DNA of 64,000 nt from Brasenia schreberi (Eukaryota > Streptophyta > Magnoliopsida > Nymphaeales > Cabombaceae): the NCBI GenBank assembly GCA_036023115.1, contig JAYKKT010000079.1, positions 15,897,501 through 15,961,500 on the forward strand, written 5' to 3'. The notes below the pieces were generated by a model, which did not search any database, was not told the DNA's origin, and was given only the letters and a program-made list of their open reading frames with translations. Position numbers and translations under genes: made by a program. This document shows, one piece after another, positions 55,296-64,000 of the stretch. Every line of letters starts with the position of its first letter. Position 1 is the first letter of the stretch.

Positions 55296-56160
55296 AAACT
55301 TAAATTTGTAGAGATGAGAAGAGTTTTTGGAGTCCATTTGACCTCCTGTAACTTCTCTCTTACCATCTCTTCTATTATCTGTTTTTTCTTCTCTTTCTCT
55401 TTGAAGAGGACAGGACACGAAGTGACGAGTGAAGTAACTAACTTCATGCTTGATTGACCCATGCTCAGCTTAAAATCTTCATTTGTTAGACAAGCCAACA
55501 ACACCCTCTGTTAGGCCCGCCTACCAGCCCTACATAATTTTCTCTTGGTTTTGATATTATAATTATCTCAAACTATGGATGGAAAAATAAAAGAATTCAA
55601 AACTGGTAACAGGGCAAGGAGTTGGATCGTGATCATTCTGCTATTTACGATTGTGATACATCAAGTACTTTAGGCATATTCCAAAAGTAAACAAGGGTCA
55701 GAACAATTTACAAAGATTTAACAGTATGAAAATTAATACCTATTGACCAGTCTTACAATAAGGACGGGAAACTTCATATATTAATTCCTGGGAAAGATTG
55801 CAATAGGTGCCACAGCTCTCCTATCTTGGGGCAATAGAACCTTCAAATGGAAGGTCACGAGTTCAGTACCCAGGGCATTCACTTCATCTGGCAGGAACTT
55901 AATCACTCAATACGTGCCGCACACAGTCTCGCATGTCCACAATGCGCACAATGTGCACACAGCTCAAATGGGTAGGCTCCATCACAATCATTGCAATGGC
56001 CCAACCCTTTGCACATGTGCGCACAAAATGACGCCCGTCTCTCTCTCTCTAAAAACAAGAGTTAACTGTTATTATGACATGCAATCTAGTTCTATGAAAA
56101 AAACAAAAAAAAAACATGCGGTCAACTATATTTAGTATGAGAAAAAGCTTAATTATTATT
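55296..56160. other. No gene recognised; SINE-like and RTE scraps
   Basis: 'ggtcacgagttcagtaccc' at 55853 is B-box-like. 'tttagtatgagaaaaagctt' at 56131 is a tiny remnant of an RTE 3' end. No coding sequence. Confidence 0.4.
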
Positions 56161-56179
56161 GTATAATATATTATATTAA

Positions 56180-56340
56180 AAAACCGGTTCCTATTCACTT
56201 TTGATATGTTCATTCATTATTTTTTCGGAGATATAAGTATCGTTTTGAAAGTTTTCAGTATATTTAAAAGAAAATAAAAGATAATGGTATTGCACTCGTA
56301 TCTTGAAAAAGTATTGAGTGGATATGAATGATCGGTCACT
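56180..56340. mobile_element. MITE-like foldback relic
   Basis: 'ctattcacttttgatatgttcattcatt'-type left end faces 'attgagtggatatgaatgat' at 56316 in inverted form. The core is AT-rich with 'gcactcgtatctt', as in the element at 23850. Confidence 0.45.
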
Positions 56341-56789
56341 CTCTCTATATATACACATATTTATAAAGAAGGAAGGTAATTGATAAATACATATTAGTGC
56401 TTAATACAGACAATAAAGACAAGAACTACTGTGCTAATTAATAATTTTGAAAGGATGGGGTTAACTATCATGGAAGGTAGCACAAGTCGCCGACGGTGAT
56501 ACGATAACAGTATGTCTCTATCGTAGAGCATGTCAAAGAAAAATAATCTTTAAAATGTACTGATCACCAAATTTGCATCTAACAAGTGTATGGTTTTGTT
56601 CATGCAGTATCTCCTTACGTATATACTTCAAAACCATCAAATTTTTATAATGAAAGAGGAAATTTTATTGTCAATCAAATAAAAAAAAAACTAAACTCCC
56701 TGTTAACTTTTAGTTCACTGCGTACGGAAACTTGGCCGGTGAATTGGGCTTGACCTGAAGAACCCTAAAGGCCGGTGAGTTGGGCTCGC

Positions 56790-56900
56790 TGGGTTTAGTT
56801 CACCTAACAGGCCTTTGGAATCGGGTGATGTTGGCCGTGAGTTCGACTCTTAAAGTGTACACACCTGATCGGTCTCCCGGTGTAACCAAAAGAAAAAAAA
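56790..56900 (+). mobile_element. SINE-like element with A-rich tail
   Basis: 'gggtgatgttggccgtgagt' then 'tcgactct' (B-box-like), then 'ggtgtaaccaaaagaaaa' tail. Close relative of 55170-55295. Confidence 0.6.
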
Positions 56901-59900
56901 ATTAATAGACGTAAATTTGTATGCCATTCTCAATCATTCATATTATGAAATAGCTTTTCCAATACAATTTGCACACTAGTGTACCAGTAAAACTCACAAG
57001 AAGTATGGGAGAGTTCGACTTCCCACCGATGGGCTCTTATAATCTTCCTTTCTCCTCCCTATGTCCCTCTCCCTCTTCCTCTAAGGAATAAGAGAGCATC
57101 AACATAGAGATGAGAGGAGTTTTTTGAGTCATGAGAGGAAGCCAAGGCTGTTTGGCCTCCTGTATACTCTGTCTTTCTATTCTCTTAGTCTATCTTTCTC
57201 ACTCTATATGAATATGAAAGGACTTAAAGTAACGAATAAAATGTTTTGTGCTTTTGGAGGGTTTTAGGGAAGCATTCATGTGCTAAAGAATGGAGGAAGA
57301 GTCTTCCTTTTACTCATCAGTTGGTGCCTTTGACAGATGGTCGGTTCGGATCGATGTTTTGCTCTTTGTTAATATAAGATTATATATTTCTCACTATGAA
57401 AGGTCCTTGTCTCTTCGAGTGTATAGAACGCCCTTATACAGTCTTTTGTGAACTAAATTCTTATCTAAAGATAAAGCCCGAACTCAACCCATACAATAAA
57501 TATACAGTCATCTAAATACTTGGGTCGGCATATTTTCCTAACATATATGCATCTAATGCTACATATGCTCAACCGCATGAGGCCTGAAGGGTCGGGCAAG
57601 CATAGTTGAGCCCAAGTTGTACACATCTTGTCTTACTAAGCCACATAATTGAGCAAAGCCAATTCGCTCGCTCCATTAGGTTCCCAACCAAAGCCACAAT
57701 AAGCCCAGCACAGCACTGGACGAGGCTAGGTGAGACGAGATGAATGAGAATCGGTTCATCTTGCTTATCAGCTTAATGGAGCAGCCCATGAACCCAGCTT
57801 GGTTGGTCACCAGTTTGGAAGTTTTCTTCCTCCAAATAGTCTGAGAATTATGGTCGCTTTTTGTGGACTTAAGAGTCCCACTTCGAGTCATATTAAACAA
57901 AAGGCTGCCAAAAGAATGGTAGAAAAATCCAAAGAGTAGCCATTCCCCCTCCAACTAGGGAATTGGCCGGCCCATGTACAGCCTGTTCGGTTCCAGATCA
58001 CCAGCTTCTAAGCGTGAAAACTAAGTAAAATAAAAAGTATGGGGGTTGTTGAATCAAATGAAGTTATACTAAATAACATTATCTTGAAAAGCTTTTGAAG
58101 TAAAAAGAGAGAAATTAATTGATGAGTACTTGATCTCATTCAGAAAACAATGGCCGGAAATTAGATGAGACAAGTTGATCGGGGTTCGGCAAGAGGAAAT
58201 GAACAAGTATTGTTCAGCTTGATTCGGTTCGTATAGCTTAGCTTACACTCACAGACACAAACTCACGCACACATGCACTCCTGTAGAAGCATGCGTAACA
58301 CTTTCGTTTTTGTTTAATAGGATTTGCATGGAATATTGAGAAAACCAGATTTTCAGAGAGAAATTTAGTTCATTAAGACCACCCTTACAAAGCAGTGATG
58401 TCTCCATACACCACAGTTGCTAAGTTGCAAGCGCGCCCGCACACACACAGAGAGAGGGGGGGGGGGAGAGATGCCAATTTGTATCAACCAAGTCCTACGT
58501 ATTAAAGGGCTTCAACAGTTGTGAACCTTGGTCACTCACATGGCCGTGCATGGATGCCAAACAGAAGAAACCATGGTTCCGAATTAATGGATCGAATAGA
58601 TTCTTTGTATTTGCTTCTCAACCATTCCTTTCTTTTAGTTATACCCAACACTTTTCTCACAGCCACTCTTCTCTTTTGTCGATTGATCTAAGTCGTGAAC
58701 TATAAACGGGTGCTGCGCATGCAGAGTTGGCTCTGCCTTCTCGTGCACCTTTTATTCCTTAGATGTAGTACAAGATTGAGTGAGATGCATCGTGGGTAAA
58801 GATTGCCTCAAGTACCACTGTTTGAAGCTTTGAGCACATGCTGGAAGAAGAATAAGTGCATGGTTAATATTTGGATGATACTGTATTTGATCACTTGATC
58901 ACACACACATATAAATCGCATGGATTTATTTCGATGATTTCTATTATGGATAACTATTATCAAGAAGTAAATAATAAAAAGTTGACATAACATATAATTG
59001 ATTAAGAATTCACTTTTTTGCTTGTCACTTTTTATATCAACAATCTATATCTTTAACTCATTTCCATCTTTAACCCATTTCTACCGTCTGAAGCCTTATC
59101 TATTGTCTCCATTGAGAATGAGAATCAGAGTTTTCTAACATGCTTCACATCACGTTTTATTCAAACAAATCCCTACAAGTGCTATCCTAATTGCATGGTT
59201 ACTACTGATGACAACAGTGTTTGTGCATGCACGCATTGTGTATGTTTGTCAGGGGCTTCACGGAAAAGACTCCTTTCTCGAGTATCCAATGAAAATGCAT
59301 ATCATGTGTCCTTTCTTTTATGTCCTTATTTCACTCATTTATTTAACTGCTTATTTTCTCAATTATTGTTGGCTTCAAGAAATGGAAAAGACAGAACTAA
59401 GGCTACGATCACGGATAAGGCTCATCATTGAACTACGTATAGCATGTTTGTTTCCCTTTTCTCCTCCCTATTTCTCTCACTTTTATTTGACTATTTACTT
59501 TTCCCAATTATCTCCTAATTCATAGTAGGAAGTAGCCAGCTGAAGTTTTTATAGATAAACTAATTAATTGCTTCATCACGGAGACTCTTCTGCAATACTT
59601 CACTATATATATGTTTAGCATATCAAACAAGTTGGATCAAGATCCCTAGTAGAAATGGATTCATTCATTTAGCCATAAGTTATTAATTATTAGAGCTTTC
59701 TGTAAGGTGATTTCCAAAATACTTAATGAAGTGTTGTTACCTTCATCTAGTAGTATTAAAAGCTACTTTCTTGAGTGACAATTATGCTCATTAGTGGAAC
59801 TTGATAGTGATTGTAATGCATGAACAATTAGCAGCGATTTTATGTTATTAGAAGTTACTTTTTTAAGTGACAATTGTACTCATTAGTATCACCACATGAG

Positions 59901-60665
59901 TTATATCTTCACCGTGTTTATATAGTGGTGTTGTTAAATGAGATTTATTTAAGTTTTCTCTCATGATGTGAGTCCTTTCATACTCAATTTTTAAGAAAAA
60001 TTAAAAATTCTATTATAGCATTAATTGGATTTGTAATATTTTTCATATTTACTTTATGAGTTTGTCTAAGACTTGATTGTATTCATGTAAAACAAACCGA
60101 GGGTATTTTTGTATCCTTAATAGGTTTGTTGGGATTCATTACATCTCATTAATAACGATAAATAAACATAAAGGTTAGTGTTTATCGCACCTCAAAGAAC
60201 AATATTATCCTAACTTTTTTAAATATTAAATCAAATCTCTCTAGTGCTTACTACTCAAGAAACCATGCTATCCACAAGAGCTCAATACCAATACCTTTTT
60301 CTAAGGCAAAAAAAATCTACAGTTATGACAATTGCAAGGCCCACTTGACTGTGATATTCAATATCCACTGGAAAACTGTATGATATTTCTTATCCTAAAA
60401 AAATTCTCGACCGCTGCTTCGGCCTGCATAATGTGAAGAAATAACGTGATTGATTCATGAGGCGAGATGTTGTCCCCATTACCTAATTAATGAAGTGTAC
60501 TGAACTGATGTGTATGTCTCTCCAAAACAGCCAAACCCGAAGACCATCGCTCATGGTTAAGGAAACAAACATGGAAGGAAATTAATGGCAAGTCTCAATC
60601 CCCACCGACATAAAGAAACCAACTCAAATCTTCGAAAACAATTGATAATTAACTTAAATCTCCAC
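56901..60665. other. Gene-poor stretch, no gene recognised
   Basis: I read both strands without finding a motif or splice-supported exon. Short simple repeats occur: a G-rich (G)10-11 run at 58455-58468 next to (CA)n, and a partial duplication near 59757-59780 and 59845-59890 ('taaaagctactttctt'/'ttagaagttactttttt', each followed by 'agtgacaatt'). Not excluded: a gene with short unfamiliar exons. Confidence 0.4.
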
Positions 60666-60670
60666 TATAT

Positions 60671-61050
60671 CAACAACAACTATTAAGTCTTTTCTAGATG
60701 AGGTTGGCCCTTCTATGCCATGCTAACAATTTGACTCACATAAGCTGTCATTCTATGATATTTTCTTTCTATATTTATGTGGTCGTTTTATTCTTCTTTT
60801 AACATTTTATCATCTAGTTTTTGATATTTTTTTATCAAAGTTGATTTTAGTACATGTCCAAATCATCTTAGACGACTTTTCTTCATTTTATCATTTATGA
60901 ATACTATTCTTAATTTCTTTTTAATAATCTCATTATGTATATGGTATTCTCTTGTATTACCACATATTCATCTTAACAACTTCATTTATGTCATGAACAT
61001 CTTTTTTCATATTGATGATTTACTGTCCAACATTCAAAACTATAAAATAT
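60671..61050 (-). mobile_element. Old RTE LINE 3'-end fragment
   Basis: 'caacaacaactattaagtct' opens the reverse copy of the RTE tail. The continuing words 'catcttagacgacttttctt', 'cattatgtatatggtat' and 'cttgtattacca' correspond to the same blocks as in 1335-1694, at higher divergence. Confidence 0.7.
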
Positions 61051-61095
61051 AGCGAGTCTTTTGGACTCATATTGACACCGAGGTGTGTGTTCTAT

Positions 61096-61098
<3 letters not shown>

Positions 61099-61162
<64 letters not shown>

Positions 61163-61185
61163 GAGGTTTAGGTTTAGGTTTAGGT
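61099..61185. repeat. (GA)n microsatellite followed by three TTTAGG units
   Basis: About 60 bp of pure AG/GA is followed by 'ttgaggtttaggtttagg' with three 6-bp GGTTTA units at 61165-61184. These differ from the usual plant telomere unit TTTAGGG by one base. Confidence 0.85.
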
Positions 61186-62620
61186 GAACATATTGGTCAA
61201 TGGTGGGATGAAGTTACTCTTAAAATATTTTCATGTCTTCACCATTGGATTATCTGCACATCTTTTAAGCACGGAATCCATTTCCTCGTAGACATGAATT
61301 ATTTTTAGTTAGACGAATTTTTGGTATCTCAACCTTCATCCAAGGAAAAGGTAGCCTTGGGGATGGCGTCGAAAAATCGGGCAATGCATATGAATAAGCT
61401 AGCTGCTCAAAGCCTTGATTGTATTCTTTTCATTGTTTCCCTCAATTCTGCACATACTCTCAGGAAAGAAATGCGCAACTTGCAGAATCACAAACAATAG
61501 CAATAACATATACAATTAAACAAAGCATAGGAATCTTGCTTAATTGGGTGTCATATTATCTGCAGTTTCCAATGCAAATGTCTCATGAGCACCAGTCTCA
61601 TTTTCTATCACACACACGCAGAGACACGTGTGTATATGTGTTCGTGTCTGTACATATGTGTGTGTGTGCGCATGTGTGGGTGTTATGAAGTCATCTTCGC
61701 AAATCCGACTTTGTAGGGACGTGTATACGAAAAGTGGAAGCAGCTATTAGCTGCTTTCATGCCACTAAATTTGCATCTGTCAGCTGTAATGGTTCTAGTA
61801 TTAGCTAGATACATAGAGCTAGCTGATTATATATATATATTAGAGAGAGAGAGAGAGAAAGAGCATTACTGCCATTGGATGAACAAGCTGCACCAAGTTC
61901 GCCGAGTCCTTCAATACTGTAAAAACTAAAAGCCTTGGCTAAATCTTTCTCTTTTGTTGCTTGTGTACTTTGCACCTTCATATATAGATTTTTTTTTGTC
62001 GCTTCGCTTTCCTTGACAAATTTTTCTTACGTTTATCCTTCCATCAGCAAATTCTGTATACCGTGTAACAAATCCACGTATAAATCCTTAGTACGTAAAC
62101 GCCTGCTGTAGTGGAGGGAAGAAATATTTTCGAAGGCAATGCTGTAACGCTGGTATTTATACCTGGTGAGCTTTTAGAGAATTATAAATACAAACTCGCA
62201 TCCGACAAGGGGAGTAACTATGAGTGACTCCTTATCTTTCGAAAAGAAAGTTTCGCTAGAGCTGTATCTTTCAGGCTACATTGAAACTCTTAAAGGATTT
62301 CATTTAATCTAAATATCTGTATATATGTTACGATATCAATGCATATCGGTCGTGATCGACATGGCATTTAGTGAAAGTGGCAAAATTAAAAGATTTAGGA
62401 AGGGTGGGAGCCTAGGAGGAAGAGAGAGAGAGTGTCTCCTGCCTGTACGTACAGTGAATACACAAAGTCTTCTCCCTTATTGGTCTATAACTTCTGAAAC
62501 CTTACAGTAGATTACTGTTTTCTGGCAGCTGTTTACTTCAAAAGATAGAAGCTATACTGAATAATATATACCTATGATATTTTTGGAACCTGGATCTGAA
62601 TTACATAATTGTGTTGTTTT
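61186..62620. other. No gene recognised
   Basis: Contains a (CA)/(TG) microsatellite at 61610-61680 and an (AG) run at 61842-61862. Frames are short and unfamiliar. Confidence 0.4.
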
Positions 62621-62623
62621 GAT

Positions 62624-62767
62624 CAGTGGCGGATTTATAATTTTTTGTGATAGTGCCAACTGCTTATCCCACCTCAGGCGTATGATAGTCATGGATTTGA
62701 TTGTATTAACTTTTTCATTGGTTTTTCGAATTTCAGGCCACCCCGTGTCAACGTAAATCCGCTGCTG
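62624..62767. mobile_element. 144-bp hAT-type MITE with target-site duplication
   Basis: The termini 'cagtggcggattta' (62624-62637) and 'taaatccgctgctg' (62754-62767) are inverted copies with two mismatches. The flanking 8 bp, 'gttttgat' (62616-62623) and 'gtcttgat' (62768-62775), match at 7 of 8 positions, as expected for a hAT-generated 8-bp target-site duplication. Non-coding. Confidence 0.75.
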
Positions 62768-62775
62768 GTCTTGAT

Positions 62776-63690
62776 CAATGACCGAATGACGCGTCTTTTC
62801 AACGGGAACTTTGGCTGGAAAAATTTCTTTCATGCAAGATAGAAACTCTCAAGAGCTTTCATGTCAACTAATCATATAAAATCTTTCTCTCTCTCTCATT
62901 TTCTTGGTTCCATGAATGGATCATAACCATCAAAGGTTAATGATTGATGCAGCAGGCTTTTTCACCCTTTGGAATACATTTATTTGATGTTATGTCACCC
63001 TTCTATAGGTCCCATTAATAAAAAAGTTTGGTTTATGGGGCAATAATCATGTCTTGTTGATTAGTGGCTTTTACCAGCATCAAGGGGACATTTCATGTGC
63101 CATGGCCCCTCGTCAGTTTTCTCCACTATTAAATTTAGGTTCCTTACTTTGGTCGCACTCGATTTTTCACAAGAGACTATTTCTTCGGGTTTTATTTACT
63201 TTTTCGTGTTTTTTTTATTTTTAATCTCTTTAAAAATAAGCTTATTTCAACTGTTGTTAGAAACAATTTCGACTGCCACAGATAATCGAAAAATAGTATG
63301 ACATATACTTTTTTTTCCACTGTCGGAATGGGTTTTTTTAATGGTTATCAAAATAAGGATTTGTCCGTGCGAGGAATTCTTTTTTCTTTTTCTGTTCTAT
63401 CTCTCACATTCGCGATCACAGCTCCGACCTTTTTCTCTTAGCTATTTCACTGTTTTTCTGTGACTCAATTAGATTTTTTTTTCTCAAAGGATTTCCAGTC
63501 TGCAGATTTTCTCTCTCTCCCTGAAAGGTTCTCCCACCTGCAGATGTGGTCTCTGTCCAAAAGTTACTCTCATTCTCCCAAAGTTGCTCTCGTTCTCACT
63601 ACAATTTCTGTTCGTTTTTGTATGGTGATCTGAAATTGTCTCCCCAATTAATTTTCAGTGATGCAGTCACCACATGCGGCATAGCCATCA
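62776..63690. other. No gene recognised
   Basis: T-rich on the plus strand, with 'ctctctctct' and 'ttctccc' runs around 63400-63600 that could be a 5' UTR or promoter of something to the right, but no start codon with a credible frame follows. Confidence 0.35.
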
Positions 63691-63699
63691 AAACTCATT

Positions 63700-63790
63700 G
63701 TTGGGGGTGAAAGTGCTCCCAAAGCTGGTTTTATCCGTTCACAAAATTCGAACTCGAGACCGGTGACAGATTTGAACGCAAAAAACCGTC
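63700..63790 (-). mobile_element. SINE-like tRNA-derived element
   Basis: On the minus strand 'ggtctcgagttcgaattttg' is B-box-like and is followed by 'gaacggataaaaccagc', the same arrangement as the piece at 20810-20935. Confidence 0.45.
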
Positions 63791-63897
63791 AATAAAAGAT
63801 CATAGTCCGGAGGAGGTGTTGCCAAGCAGTATCAATAGGATCCAACTACTATACAGGTTTGTAAACTATATACGAAAAGGGAAGCTTTCTCTCTTTA

Positions 63898-63916
63898 ACT
63901 ATATATATATATATAA

Positions 63917-63965
<49 letters not shown>
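63898..63965. repeat. (TA)n microsatellite
   Basis: Pure TA interrupted once by 'agctt'. Confidence 0.9.
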
Positions 63966-63967
<2 letters not shown>

Positions 63968-64000
63968 TTAGAAAAACAATGTTTTAGCGTGAGTGATAAC

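Noticed and set aside
61165..61185. Interstitial telomere
   Set aside because: Only three units and of a non-standard hexamer next to a GA microsatellite; too weak to call.

Overview
This is a stretch of a plant nuclear genome, almost certainly an angiosperm. The evidence is spliced coding sequence of a plant-specific neprosin/DUF239 family with GT-AG introns, plant-type Copia, RTE and L1 retroelements, hAT and Mutator-like DNA transposons, a plant mobile domain (MAIN-like) relic, and many AT, CA and GA microsatellites. The species cannot be named from the sequence. No bacterial operons, CRISPR arrays, rRNA genes or true tRNA genes were seen. The window is visibly AT-rich and most of it is decayed transposon sequence.

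The host genes that stand out are a small dispersed cluster in the first 23 kb. It encodes very short (67-80 aa) secreted peptides, each with an N-terminal signal peptide, a short Pro/Ser/Ala- or Asp/His-containing middle and a conserved C-terminal tail (Pro-His-Pro/Ser, then Ala-Ala-x-x-Ala-Phe and a hydrophobic end). This layout resembles GPI-anchored arabinogalactan peptides. Four copies are intact (5850-6053 minus, 11623-11826 plus, 18570-18776 minus, 22722-22964 minus). One is a pseudogene (3828-3972 minus). Copies 1, 2 and 4 share 5' leaders and upstream sequence, so they arose by segmental duplication. The only other host gene seen is a partial neprosin-domain gene (24755-25520 minus), for which four in-phase exons can be read through canonical introns.

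Layout: 0.8-2.9 kb, a foldback (terminal inverted repeat) element filled with an AT-rich minisatellite and carrying an RTE LINE fragment. 3.5-6.7 kb, peptide copies 1 and 2 with large microsatellites. 8.0-8.5 kb, an L1 reverse transcriptase relic. 9.3-11.0 kb, tandem repeats and a MAIN-like (plant mobile domain) relic. 11.5-12.5 kb, peptide copy 4 followed by SINE-like pieces. 14.1-16.4 kb, a Mutator-like transposase relic with 32-bp periodic repeats. 18.5-23.1 kb, peptide copies 5 and 6 among MITEs and RTE 3' ends. 24.7-25.5 kb, the neprosin fragment.

26.3-38.0 kb is a nested retroelement block. Two related Copia elements lie head to head (minus at 26.3-30.45, plus at 31.04-37.98), and a nearly complete RTE LINE (32.37-35.54) interrupts the second. 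38.7-42.8 kb is a DUF659-type hAT transposon on the minus strand. 43.0-44.7 kb holds L1 relics. 46.0-48.3 kb is a second hAT transposase relic on the plus strand. 48.3-64.0 kb is gene-poor: MITEs, SINE-like elements, RTE 3' ends and microsatellites, with no gene I could support. Exons were recognised by eye, so single short exons of unfamiliar genes in the quiet stretches may have been missed.
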